This document shows positions 33,661-42,735 of a stretch of 64,000 nucleotides of DNA, piece after piece. A program made the translations under genes and the position numbers. The notes below the pieces were generated by a model that did no database searches, had not been told where the DNA came from, and was given only the letters and a program-made list of their open reading frames with translations. Each line of letters opens with the position of its first letter. Position 1 is the stretch's first letter. Origin of the DNA: Flavobacterium sp. 90 (GTDB lineage Bacteria > Bacteroidota > Bacteroidia > Flavobacteriales > Flavobacteriaceae); assembly GCF_004339525.1 (NCBI RefSeq), contig NZ_SMGE01000001.1, positions 3,906,001 through 3,970,000 on the forward strand. The letters run 5' to 3'.

Positions 33661-36066
33661 TTACTCTGTCGAAAACTGATTTTCTAATAATTTTTCTTTA
33701 AAATCAGATTTAAAAGTATAAGCAAATGTCAGCATCAAAGCGCGCGTATCTGATTTATTAGTTCTATTGCTGCTAAACAAAGCCGTATTGTTTTTGTATC
33801 CGCTTTCAAGCGTGTTAAACATATCTGTAACGACCAATCCTAAACGGGCATTTCCTTTTCCTAATTTTTGCTGAAAACCCATATCTACATTATATATAGG
33901 TATTCTTTTTCCTTGTGCTGTGGCTAATGCCGAATTGTAATTGCCTATAATCTGAAGTTTTCCGCCTTTCCAGGGAACAAAATTATTGATGATTTTTCCG
34001 TACCAGTTAAAAGCGTTGCTCACCACATCCTGCGCCAGATTTGAAGCGTTTATTTTTTGCTGAAAAGCAGTTATACTAATATTAGCGTCATAGAAACCAA
34101 TTGGCTTCAAGCTGAAAATAGTTTCAACACCATAAGTAATAGTGCTTCCAATATTTTTTGGCATTAGTAAAATTACGCCATTATCTTTAAGTTCAGCATA
34201 TTGTCTGATTGCATCGGTTGCGTTTCTGTAAAATGCATTTGTAGAGAAAGAATATTTCGACCATTCTTTATTATAGCTTAATTCGGCAATGTGAATGATT
34301 TCAGGTTTTAAATAGGGATTTCCACTATGCGGATTCAAAGCATCGGTAATATCCATGAACGGATTCAAATCGTCTAAATCCGGGCGATTGATACGTTTGC
34401 TATAACCAATTTTGACAAAATCATTCGATTCTAAATTCAATTGTAAAGATGCCGAAGGAAAAAGTTTCAGGTAATCATTATTAAAGCGATCGCTATTATT
34501 TTGAGTTGCTCCATTATTAGAAACATTTTCGGCACGTAAACCTAAATTGTATTTCCATTTTGGATTTTCGGCTGAGCCAATAAAAGAGTTCAACATTCCG
34601 TAAAAGGCATTTATTTGCTCATTAAATTTAAAACTATTGCTTGTAATTGGATTAACAACATATTCGCCATTAACCAAATCAGCACTTTGAAAATCCGAAT
34701 CAAAAGAACGGAATGTTCCTTTATAACCCGTTTCTACAATCGTTTTTTCAGAAACCGGAAAAGCATAATTTACAATCGCATTCGAGATATTTTCGTGTTC
34801 GTAATTGTGTGTTCTTTGCAAAAAAGCATCGTCAATTTGTTCCTGATATTGATCGTAATTATAAGTATCAATATCCGTGTTTTCTTTGTGTCTGTTGAAT
34901 GATGAGGTAAGATTCACGTTCAGATTTTTTCTATCATCGGCAAACTTTCGATCATAATTAAAAGCCAATTCACCTACTTTTGAGCGTTCTAATTCCAGAG
35001 AATGCCTTCTGTTATCTGAATAAAACTGGTTTGTACTCGTATTAACATGAGTGTACAAAGTTTCGTCATTATCCTGAGTTTCCAGATTTCCTAAAGCTTC
35101 AAATGAAAAATTATTTCTTTCGTTTGGAGAAAAATCAATATTAAGTTTTAAATTCTGTAAACCTTCTGTGCGTTCGTCATTTCGCTTTTGATTAATGAAA
35201 TGTTCGTCATCAACAAAATAATTGGTTCGCTCAGCATTTATTTTTTTGGTTCGCCCGGCAAAACGATTGTCATATCCAAGACCAAAATTCCATTTTTGAG
35301 TTTTATGATTTAAAAGTATAGAACTGTTTGCTCTTCCTTTGGCACCAAAACCTCCGCCCAAAACTATCGCACCATTCATACCGCTTTGGTTATTTTTCTT
35401 TAGTTTGATGTTGATAATTCCACTTTCAGCATTAGCATCATATTTTGCCGTTGGATTACTGATTATCTCGATACTTTCGATACTGCTTGCCGCAATTTGA
35501 TCCATATTGGTAATCGCAGAATTTTTTCCGTTAATCAAAATCATTGGAGATTTACCTCTCAACGTTATTCCGCCTTCAGCATCTACAGCCACAGTCGGAA
35601 TATTTTTAAGCATATCAGTCGCAGTTCCGCCAGATTGAGAAATATTCGAAACCGCATTAAAAATAAATCCTTCATCCGTTTTCTGAATTTGTTTTTTTGC
35701 AGAATTAACTACAACAGTATTCAGTAAATTAGTATCGTTCTGCAAAGTGATCGTTCCTATAGAAAGAGGAGTACCTGAAAATTTCACTTTTTGAATGTTG
35801 GTTTTAAAGCCAATTAATTTGAATTGCAATTGATAATCACCATTTATAATATTGTCTAAAACAAAACTTCCTGAAGCGTCAGTTACTGTATAAGCAGCAA
35901 TTTTTGTAGAATCGCTTGTATTTTTTAAAATAACATCAACAAATTCTACAGGAAGTTTTCCGTCAGAAATTGTTCCTTTAATAGATGTTTGACTTTGACC
36001 AAAAGAAAACTGGCTTGTAATAAATAAGAGAATAGATAGTAAAAGGTATTGTCTGCAATTTTTCAT
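33661..36066 (-). CDS. Outer-membrane beta-barrel receptor with carboxypeptidase-like regulatory domain
   Basis: 801 residues. A signal peptide (about 1-23) leads to a carboxypeptidase-regulatory-like beta domain (about 25-115, IKGTISDGKLPVEFVDVILK), a plug domain (about 130-225, GTATDMLKNIPTVAVDAEGG, IEIISNPTAKYDA) and a large beta-barrel of the outer-membrane family common in Bacteroidota. Motifs such as NRPDLDDLNPFMD and NPYLKPEIIHIAELSY are typical of this TonB-dependent-receptor-like group. It has no adjacent SusD partner, so it is not a polysaccharide locus; the ligand is unknown. The gene is flanked by non-coding DNA on both sides. Confidence 0.88.
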   Translation of the reverse strand: MKNCRQYLLLSILLFITSQFSFGQSQTSIKGTISDGKLPVEFVDVILKNTSDSTKIAAYTVTDASGSFVLDNIINGDYQLQFKLIGFKTNIQKVKFSGTPLSIGTITLQNDTNLLNTVVVNSAKKQIQKTDEGFIFNAVSNISQSGGTATDMLKNIPTVAVDAEGGITLRGKSPMILINGKNSAITNMDQIAASSIESIEIISNPTAKYDANAESGIINIKLKKNNQSGMNGAIVLGGGFGAKGRANSSILLNHKTQKWNFGLGYDNRFAGRTKKINAERTNYFVDDEHFINQKRNDERTEGLQNLKLNIDFSPNERNNFSFEALGNLETQDNDETLYTHVNTSTNQFYSDNRRHSLELERSKVGELAFNYDRKFADDRKNLNVNLTSSFNRHKENTDIDTYNYDQYQEQIDDAFLQRTHNYEHENISNAIVNYAFPVSEKTIVETGYKGTFRSFDSDFQSADLVNGEYVVNPITSNSFKFNEQINAFYGMLNSFIGSAENPKWKYNLGLRAENVSNNGATQNNSDRFNNDYLKLFPSASLQLNLESNDFVKIGYSKRINRPDLDDLNPFMDITDALNPHSGNPYLKPEIIHIAELSYNKEWSKYSFSTNAFYRNATDAIRQYAELKDNGVILLMPKNIGSTITYGVETIFSLKPIGFYDANISITAFQQKINASNLAQDVVSNAFNWYGKIINNFVPWKGGKLQIIGNYNSALATAQGKRIPIYNVDMGFQQKLGKGNARLGLVVTDMFNTLESGYKNNTALFSSNRTNKSDTRALMLTFAYTFKSDFKEKLLENQFSTE

Positions 36067-36219
36067 GAGGCAAAGATATTTATCCCAATAAATACGCTGG
36101 CTTAAACTGCCTTAAGATATAATTAAATTAGCTTTAGATGCTATTTAGTATAAAACCCGTTGGGCAATGTCATTTAGTTAAGGAAGATGTCTTTAAGACT
36201 ACACCGAATATAAATCTCT

Positions 36220-36279
36220 CGCAAAGTCGCGAAGTCGCAAAGAATGTGCATTTAAACTTTGCGACTTCGCGACTTTGCG
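36220..36279. repeat. Dispersed palindrome of CTTTGCGACTT family
   Basis: Perfect 23-base inverted arms at 36220-36242 and 36257-36279. Related arms occur at 52333-52413 and single copies at 10487, 11641 and 54585. It lies in the 470-base gap between the receptor and the next small gene; the rest of that gap (36300-36537) holds no feature I can name. Confidence 0.7.
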
Positions 36280-36537
36280 ACTTTGCGTGATTTTTTTAAG
36301 TCATGATTGTCTGAAAAAAGCTTAACTTAATGACATTGCCGGAAGCCTCGGGATGTATTATAAATATGTGAAACGCCTTTTTTTCAAGATCCAAAATTCT
36401 ATGTTTCTATGTGTTAAAATTAACTGCACCCAACGAATTAATATTTTGGTCCCAAAAAAGGGTGTTTTTCCCCTATAAGAAACAGGAAAAACCACTGGTG
36501 ATTTGAAAGACAGCAAGAGTATTTTTATTTTATTAAA

Positions 36538-36663
36538 ATGCGAAAGCCGAAAAGCAAAAGAGTAGGCCTTAATTTAATACTAAATCAAATGTTAACTGCT
36601 CTTTTAGCGATGTTCTGGTGGGGAATTGTATGTCAATATTGCCACAACTTTCAAAAAAAATAA
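36538..36663 (+). CDS. Small ORF, 41 residues, possible membrane micropeptide
   Basis: The frame from ATG 36538 encodes a basic N-terminus (MRKPKSKRVG) and one hydrophobic segment (LTALLAMFWWGIVCQYC), a typical small inner-membrane peptide. A terminator begins ten bases after its stop, in the same direction, which supports real transcription. It converges on the end of the hydrogenase operon. No family is recognised. Confidence 0.4.
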   Translation: MRKPKSKRVGLNLILNQMLTALLAMFWWGIVCQYCHNFQKK

Positions 36664-36672
36664 AACAAATTT

Positions 36673-36706
36673 GCCTCAGTTTTAGGGATAGCACTGGGGC
36701 TTTTTT
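36673..36706 (+). terminator. Rho-independent terminator
   Basis: GCCTCAGT pairs with ACTGGGGC (one G-T) followed by TTTTTT, directly after the 41-residue frame. Its T-tract touches the stop codon of the nickel permease gene on the other strand. Confidence 0.7.
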
Positions 36707-37427
36707 ATGCTGTAAACAGATTACTGTAAATAATTTTAACGCCATAAAGAATGCATATTACAGAAGAAATTATAATCAAACTGTATTGTAATTTCTGAGA
36801 TTTCAGAATACTTTTTGTAAAAGGTATGCTAAATAATCCTGAGGCGGCAAACATTCCGATTATAGATCCTACTCCAAATATTAAAATATAGAGTAAACCT
36901 TGTAATGGTGTTTTCATTTGTGAAATCACTAAAATAACCAAAGATCCACTTCCGGCTAATCCGTGAATTAAACCAACGCCAAATGCTGTTTTGTAATTTG
37001 TAGATTCATTATAATGCGAATGTTTAAAAGTTGCAATAGGATGCGAATGTTCATAAGTATGTGCATGCATATGTGTGTGTGTCAAGCCATTGCTGTGAGT
37101 ATGTACATGACTATGATAATAAGTATGCGAATGTTTTTTTTTGTACAACAGTTTAAACAGACGAATAATTCCTAAAACGATAAGCATCAATCCAACTCCG
37201 GCTTCGAGATAACTAAAAACGTGTTCGCTTATCGAAATTTTGAAACCAATCATAATAATACCCACTATAAAAATAGTTGCGGTATGACCAATTCCCCAAA
37301 ACATACCATCTTTTAAGGCATCTTTGATTTTACTTCTGTTGGTAACCAGATTATTAACAGCCAATAAATGATCTGCTTCAAAAGCATGCTCGAGTCCGGC
37401 ATAAATGGTAATTAATAATCGAATCAT
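36705..37427 (-). CDS. Nickel permease, UreH/NicO-like
   Basis: 240 residues from the ATG at 37427, which overlaps the hypD stop by two bases less than an upstream in-frame alternative at 37463 and begins with a plausible membrane start (MIRLLITIYAGLEHAFEADH). It has six or so membrane helices with a central histidine-rich loop (HSHTYYHSHVHTHS, HTHMHAHTYEHSH) that can bind metal. The HAFEADH and GLIHGLAGSGSL motifs fit the UreH/HupE/NicO class of nickel transporters. As the last gene of the hydrogenase maturation operon, it should supply Ni2+ to HypA/HypB. Confidence 0.8.
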   Translation of the reverse strand: MIRLLITIYAGLEHAFEADHLLAVNNLVTNRSKIKDALKDGMFWGIGHTATIFIVGIIMIGFKISISEHVFSYLEAGVGLMLIVLGIIRLFKLLYKKKHSHTYYHSHVHTHSNGLTHTHMHAHTYEHSHPIATFKHSHYNESTNYKTAFGVGLIHGLAGSGSLVILVISQMKTPLQGLLYILIFGVGSIIGMFAASGLFSIPFTKSILKSQKLQYSLIIISSVICILYGVKIIYSNLFTA

Positions 37428-37435
37428 TTTAATTT

Positions 37436-38512
37436 TTATAAATAGTTGTAATAAGCAGCACAAGCGCCTTCAGAGGAAACCATTGGCGCTCCAAGAGGAT
37501 TTGAAGGATTACATTTTTTTCCGAATTCAGGACATTGATGTGGTTTTTTGTTTCCGGTTAAGATTTGTCCGGCAATACAAAGTTCATCTGTTTTATCGTT
37601 AGTTGTTTTTAGGGTGAATTTTACGTTTGCATCGTACATTTTATAGTTTTCTCTTAAAACGAGTCCGCTATTTTCGATTGCTCCAATGCCTCGCCATTCC
37701 TGTGTTCCTATGGTAAAAATGGTGTTTACAACTTCTTTTGCTTTAATATTTCCTTCTTCTTTTACCAATCTGGTATATTGATTTTCAACTTCATATTTTC
37801 CGTGTTCTAATTGTAAAACAGCATAATAAATTGCCTGAACCATATCTGCGGGTTCAAATCCTGAAACTACAATTGGGATTTTATATTTTGCGGCAATAGG
37901 ATAATATTCTTCCAAACCAACAATTGTACAAACATGTCCGGCTCCTAAAAAAGCATTTATGGTACAAAACTCATCAGATAAAATGGCTTCCATCGCTGGC
38001 GGAACTAATACATGAGATACTAACAAACTAAAATTTGTTAAACCTAATTTTTGCGCATGCATTACCGCGAGAGCATTGCTTGGAGCAGTAGTTTCAAATC
38101 CTACAGCAAAAAAGACAACTTCTCGATCCGGATTTTTAGAGGCAATATTTACAGCTTCGAGAGGTGAATATAAAATGCGTAAATCACCACCTTCGGCCTT
38201 GGCTTGTAACAGACTTTTTGAAGATCCCGGAACACGAATCATATCGCCAAAAGAACACATGATAACGCCTTGATTCATTAATTCAATTGCCTTATTGATT
38301 AATGAAATAGGCGTAACACAAACCGGACAACCTGGTCCGTGTATCATTCTGATGTTTTTGGGCAGCAAATCTAATAAGCCGTTTTTGACTAATGAATGCG
38401 TCTGACCACCGCAAATCTCCATGATATTCCATGGTTTTGTGGTTATCTTATGGATTTCGTTTATATAATGCCGGACTAATTCAGGATTTCGATATTCAGA
38501 CAGGTATTTCAT
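37436..38512 (-). CDS. hypD: Hydrogenase maturation factor HypD
   Basis: 358 residues, the normal length. Motifs: ICGGQTH near residue 33, the thiol motif HGPGCPVCVTP (around 60-70), FEPADMVQAIYY, and the C-terminal [4Fe-4S] binding region CPEFGKKCNPSNPLGAPMV ... EGACAAYY. HypD with HypC forms the scaffold on which the Fe(CN)2CO group is assembled, with HypE as cyanide donor. It is one base from the FKBP gene (stop codon 38513), in the minus-strand hyp operon. Confidence 0.95.
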   Translation of the reverse strand: MKYLSEYRNPELVRHYINEIHKITTKPWNIMEICGGQTHSLVKNGLLDLLPKNIRMIHGPGCPVCVTPISLINKAIELMNQGVIMCSFGDMIRVPGSSKSLLQAKAEGGDLRILYSPLEAVNIASKNPDREVVFFAVGFETTAPSNALAVMHAQKLGLTNFSLLVSHVLVPPAMEAILSDEFCTINAFLGAGHVCTIVGLEEYYPIAAKYKIPIVVSGFEPADMVQAIYYAVLQLEHGKYEVENQYTRLVKEEGNIKAKEVVNTIFTIGTQEWRGIGAIENSGLVLRENYKMYDANVKFTLKTTNDKTDELCIAGQILTGNKKPHQCPEFGKKCNPSNPLGAPMVSSEGACAAYYNYL

Positions 38513-39139
38513 TTATTCGATATTTAAAAGCTCAATTATAAAAACCAAAGTAGCGTTAGGCTGAATCATTGGTGGCGCGCCAATATGACCGTAAGCCAAA
38601 TCATGAGGAACATAAATTTTCCAGCGAGAACCTTCAGGCATTAATTGTAAAGCTTCCCGCCAACCGGTTAAGGTTTGTAAAACTTTCATTTTTTGTGCAC
38701 CGGTTTCTTTAGTAGAATCAAAAACATCTTTATTCAGCAAATATCCTTCGTAAATCACATTTACCGTGTCGGTTATTTTAGGAGTTTTTCCTTTTCCTTC
38801 TACTAAAACTTCATATTGTAAACCACTTGAAAGTGTAACGATACCTTCTTTTTTAGCATTTTTTTCTAAGAAAGCTTTTCCAATTTCAGCATTTTTGACT
38901 TTTAATTCTTCCTGTAAAAGCGCTACGTAATTGTTGAAAATTTCAATAGAGCGTTTAGGCGAAATTTTCTCAGCAGATTTCTCAAAAACAGATTTCATTC
39001 CGTCGATATAATCTTCATATCTGATTTCTTCAAATCCAATATCTCTAAGACTTAAAGCCATTACAACTCCCGCTGAATATGAAATTTTATCTTTTTCTTC
39101 TGTTTTGCCAATATGTCCCAGTAATTCAAGAATATCCAT
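38513..39139 (-). CDS. Cytoplasmic FKBP-type peptidyl-prolyl isomerase in hydrogenase operon
   Basis: 208 residues. Residues 1-105 form a helical dimerisation domain of the Mip/FkpA N-terminal type; residues about 115-207 form the FKBP domain (GLQYEVLVEGKGKTPKITDT, VNVIYEGYLLNKDVFDST, WREALQLMPEGSRWKIYVPH, LAYGHIGAPP, LVFIIELLNI). There is no signal peptide, so it is cytoplasmic, unlike most FkpA/Mip proteins. Its place between hypF and hypD recalls the E. coli isomerase SlyD, which helps nickel insertion with HypB, but it lacks the metal-binding histidine tail of SlyD. A hydrogenase-folding role is inferred. Confidence 0.85.
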   Translation of the reverse strand: MDILELLGHIGKTEEKDKISYSAGVVMALSLRDIGFEEIRYEDYIDGMKSVFEKSAEKISPKRSIEIFNNYVALLQEELKVKNAEIGKAFLEKNAKKEGIVTLSSGLQYEVLVEGKGKTPKITDTVNVIYEGYLLNKDVFDSTKETGAQKMKVLQTLTGWREALQLMPEGSRWKIYVPHDLAYGHIGAPPMIQPNATLVFIIELLNIE

Positions 39140-39142
39140 AGT

Positions 39143-41416
39143 TTATTTTTTTAAATGTAAATAATGATTGAGTTGTCCAAAAGAGATGTTTTCGTCGTTT
39201 GGAGAAAGTGTTTCGTGAAAATGTAATTTGTATTTAGGTTTAAGATGATCAATAATGAGATCCACAAGTACCGAGTTTTGAAAAACGCCGCCACTAAAAG
39301 CGATTTCTTTTGATTTTGAAAAAGCAGCTACTTTTTCGATGCATTTTACTAATGTATAATGAAAATTTAGAGCGATAATATCAAAGTCTTTATTGGTTTG
39401 AGCTGCTTTTGCAACTTGCAGTAAGAGCTTTTTTGTAGGTATTAAATGCGTTACTTCTTCGTCTTTTAAATAATCTTTCAATTTTAGATCCGATTTATTA
39501 AAAGCTTGTTGTGCTAAGTTTTCTAAATAAATTCCGGCTTCGGCTTCAAATAAAATAATTTCTTTAAACCCTAATGTAAAAGCAACTGCATCGATAAGTC
39601 TTCCCATTGAAGATGTTTTTATCGTGCTATTCTTGATTAGTTTACTGTATATTTTTAATTCGTTTTTATCAAAGTAAGATTGAAAAAAAACACTGTTTCT
39701 ACTGATTGACAGTGCTGACATTTTTGGATTTTTTGCCATTTGATCGCCCAGAATCCAAGAAAAACATTCTAAATGTCCAATTCTGATTATTACATTATGA
39801 TCATATTCGAAGAATTCACCACCAAATATTTCTGTGTCACTTCCAAATCCCGATCCATCCCAAATAACCCCAAGAATTTTAGATTTTTGCCAAAGTTTTT
39901 TTTCACTCAAAATTGCTGAAAAATGAGCTTCATGATGCTGAATTTTTACAGTTGCTACATTTTGATCTTTGCTGACAAGAGCCGAAATTATTTTATTGTT
40001 TTCATAATTTGGATGTCGATCGCAAACAACTGTTTTTGGAGAGAAATCGAAAAAGTGCTGGTAATTTTGTATCTTTTTTTCGAATCTGTTGTATGTGTCA
40101 AAATTTAATAAATCACCAATATATTCACTCATATAGACCTGATTATTTGGTGTTATGGTGATAGTGTTTTTTAATGTGGCGCCCAAACAAAGTAATCTTT
40201 CTGAAGTGTTTTCTAAAAAAGAGACGTCAAGATTTGGAGCAAAACCTCTGGCATTACGCAGGATAATTTTTTGTCTGTTCTTTCTGGAAAACTTAATCAC
40301 AGAATCATCCTGAGAATTTTGAATTTCAAGGTTGTGATGCAAATAATAATCGGCAATAGGATTTAGTGTTTTTACAGCTTCATTTTGATCTGCAAAGATT
40401 GACGAGCCATTAAAATTTCCACTGGTTGCAATAAGCGGTTTCTGAAATAAATTAGAGATTAAATGCAGTATTCCTGAATTGGGTAACATCGCTCCAATTG
40501 TTTTCATGTTTGGAGCTATTTGTTCGAGGGCTAAATCTATTTGCTTTTTTAGAGGCAAAATAACAATAGGTGCCTGAGTAGATTTAAGTAATTCTTTTTC
40601 GGATTTATGACAAAATAAATGATTATCAATTTGTTTCGTGTCTGGAAATAATACAGCAAACGGTTTTGTTAAACGTTTTTTTCTGTTTCGTAATTCCTGA
40701 ACTGTTTGGGCATTTGTAGCATCACAAAGGAGTAAATATCCCGAGGTGTTTTTTACAGCTATTATTTTTCCATCATTTAATTTTTGCGAAATGGTTTCGA
40801 AAATTTCTTTATTGGTTCCTGATATGATTGTTGCTGTGTTGTCTGTAAATAAGATTTTGATTCCACAATTTGGACAAGAATTCGTTTGGGAATGAAAACG
40901 AATGTTGCTAGGATTAGAGTACTCTTCTTCACATACGTCACACATTTTAAACGTATTCATACTGGTGTTTTCTCTTTCAAAAGGAAATTTTTCAGTAATA
41001 GCATATCTTGGTCCGCATGATGTACAACTGGTAAAAGGATAATAATAACGACTATTTTCAGGATCTAAAATTTCATCTTTACAGTTTTTACAAATCGCAA
41101 AATCAGGTGTTAATGGAGAATTAATTAAGATATTTTTTTCAGTAGGTTTAATAAAAAAATGATCAAATTTTTCTTCGGTTAAAACTTCTGAAATTTCAAT
41201 TGCATTTATTTTTGCATATTTAGGATGCTTTCGTTTAATGTCATTATAAAATTCGATTATCGTTTTTTCAATTCCTTGTACAACAATAATAACCCCGGAT
41301 TCAATATTAGAAACATATCCTTTTAAATTGAATTTAGTAGCGAGATTATATGTAAAAGGTCTAAAACCAACGCCTTGTACCGTGCCTGAAATTTTTATTT
41401 GAAATGAAGAACTCAA
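39143..41416 (-). CDS. hypF: Carbamoyltransferase HypF
   Basis: 757 residues, full length. N-terminal acylphosphatase domain (QGVGFRPFTYNLA), two zinc-finger pairs (CKNC/CTSC and CDVCEEEY/CPNC), YrdC-like domain (about 205-370) and a C-terminal Kae1-like part with KIQHHEAHFSA and SGGVFQNSVL. HypF transfers a carbamoyl group from carbamoyl phosphate through carbamoyl-AMP to the C-terminal Cys of HypE for cyanide synthesis. Three bases separate it from the FKBP gene; the maturation protease precedes it. Confidence 0.95.
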   Translation of the reverse strand: MSSSFQIKISGTVQGVGFRPFTYNLATKFNLKGYVSNIESGVIIVVQGIEKTIIEFYNDIKRKHPKYAKINAIEISEVLTEEKFDHFFIKPTEKNILINSPLTPDFAICKNCKDEILDPENSRYYYPFTSCTSCGPRYAITEKFPFERENTSMNTFKMCDVCEEEYSNPSNIRFHSQTNSCPNCGIKILFTDNTATIISGTNKEIFETISQKLNDGKIIAVKNTSGYLLLCDATNAQTVQELRNRKKRLTKPFAVLFPDTKQIDNHLFCHKSEKELLKSTQAPIVILPLKKQIDLALEQIAPNMKTIGAMLPNSGILHLISNLFQKPLIATSGNFNGSSIFADQNEAVKTLNPIADYYLHHNLEIQNSQDDSVIKFSRKNRQKIILRNARGFAPNLDVSFLENTSERLLCLGATLKNTITITPNNQVYMSEYIGDLLNFDTYNRFEKKIQNYQHFFDFSPKTVVCDRHPNYENNKIISALVSKDQNVATVKIQHHEAHFSAILSEKKLWQKSKILGVIWDGSGFGSDTEIFGGEFFEYDHNVIIRIGHLECFSWILGDQMAKNPKMSALSISRNSVFFQSYFDKNELKIYSKLIKNSTIKTSSMGRLIDAVAFTLGFKEIILFEAEAGIYLENLAQQAFNKSDLKLKDYLKDEEVTHLIPTKKLLLQVAKAAQTNKDFDIIALNFHYTLVKCIEKVAAFSKSKEIAFSGGVFQNSVLVDLIIDHLKPKYKLHFHETLSPNDENISFGQLNHYLHLKK

Positions 41417-41428
41417 CTGACGTAATTA

Positions 41429-41938
41429 TTAAAATTTAAATTTTTCTATTTGGTTTAGAATCAGTTTGGTTACTTTTTCGATTGCATCATCTACTTTTGG
41501 CGAAAGCTTCATACACATTGGTTCCATTTTTAAAATGGTGATGGTATATAGATATATTTCGGGCATTGTATCTAGCATTGACATTATGTCGACCATGTCT
41601 TTTAGCCCAAAGTTGTGTCCGCTTAGAGATATCGGGAAATCATCAGAAAAACGAGGTTTCAAAAGTGTTATGGTTCCTTCTTCTTTTTCATCCATTGTGG
41701 CATCAACAATAATTACTTTTTGATGATTTTCTATATATGGAATGAGCGTAAAACCACCTGTTCCACCATCAATAAAAGAAATATATTCAGGGAATTGACT
41801 TTTGTCGATTCTGTTTATAAAATGTACACCAACACCTTCATCTCCCATTAAATAATTCCCAATTCCCAGAACAAGAATTTGATTTCCATCAGAATGAAAT
41901 TCATCTAGTTTTCTTGTAATAAGTTCTTCTTGTTGCAT
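41429..41938 (-). CDS. hyaD: Hydrogenase maturation endopeptidase (HyaD/HupD)
   Basis: 169 residues. The N-terminal VLGIGNYLMGDEGVGVHFI and FIDGGTGG, plus the later SGHNFGLKD, are family motifs; the Glu, Asp and His in them bind nickel to recognise the loaded large subunit. It clips the C-terminal tail of the large subunit after DPCIACAVH once nickel is in place. It lies between the cytochrome b gene and hypF in the operon. Confidence 0.92.
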   Translation of the reverse strand: MQQEELITRKLDEFHSDGNQILVLGIGNYLMGDEGVGVHFINRIDKSQFPEYISFIDGGTGGFTLIPYIENHQKVIIVDATMDEKEEGTITLLKPRFSDDFPISLSGHNFGLKDMVDIMSMLDTMPEIYLYTITILKMEPMCMKLSPKVDDAIEKVTKLILNQIEKFKF

Positions 41939-41972
41939 ACTTTTTCTCTTTTTAGAATACTATTATTTACAA

Positions 41973-42725
41973 TCAATTCTGATTTGTTTTTTCGATTTTA
42001 ACAGTTTCATTTTGATGATCCTCTTTGTCTTTTTTTATTCTTTCAGTTCTAACAAATTTATAACCGCTAACCATTGCTGATGTTTCGCCCAAACCTTCTA
42101 ACCAATCATGAAAAAACACTAAATAAATATGAACAATTGCAAACAAAATGAAAGTCCAGGTTGTAAAATGATGAATAGTTCTAACATTAAAATCACCTCC
42201 AACTAAGTTGGTTACCCAGCCAAACATTTTAGGGAAAAACCAAGTAGAAGTAGGCTCATACATTGCAAATCCTGTCCCAATCATAATTAGCCCCATAAAA
42301 AACATAATGAGATAAGATGCCGCCGCAACACTATTATGACCTACAGCGCCCGAAGGAGAGCCATTTGTATGTTCGTTTTGTAAAAAAATGTCATATTTAA
42401 CGACATGCCACATTCTTTTGAAACCTTCTTTCTTGAACGGAACAAAGACACGCCAATTAGCATATTTATTTCCTTTAAAAGCAAAATAAACTCTCAGAAT
42501 CATAACAGCAACTAACAAATAGGCACACATAAAATGAATTTCACGAATGTATCCGAACCAAAATTGATCTGTTGCTTCTTTATTCGAAATAAGTCCAGGC
42601 GGGTTACCAATAATAAATCCGGTTATTACTAATCCCGTAATTGCCCAGGCATTTACCCAATGAAAAATCCTGATGGGTAATTGCCAGATATAAGCTCTTT
42701 TATAATCGTTAGTTTTTGTAGACAT
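41973..42725 (-). CDS. hyaC: Ni/Fe-hydrogenase b-type cytochrome subunit
   Basis: 250 residues with about four transmembrane helices and conserved haem-ligand histidines (RIFHWVNAWAITGLVITGFI, REIHFMCAYLLVAVMILRVY, RTIHHFTTWTFILFAIVHIY). The charged C-terminal tail is cytoplasmic. The protein anchors the periplasm-facing hydrogenase dimer to the inner membrane and passes electrons to menaquinone. It starts ten bases after the large subunit gene. Confidence 0.92.
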   Translation of the reverse strand: MSTKTNDYKRAYIWQLPIRIFHWVNAWAITGLVITGFIIGNPPGLISNKEATDQFWFGYIREIHFMCAYLLVAVMILRVYFAFKGNKYANWRVFVPFKKEGFKRMWHVVKYDIFLQNEHTNGSPSGAVGHNSVAAASYLIMFFMGLIMIGTGFAMYEPTSTWFFPKMFGWVTNLVGGDFNVRTIHHFTTWTFILFAIVHIYLVFFHDWLEGLGETSAMVSGYKFVRTERIKKDKEDHQNETVKIEKTNQN

Positions 42726-42735
42726 AACTTGAATT

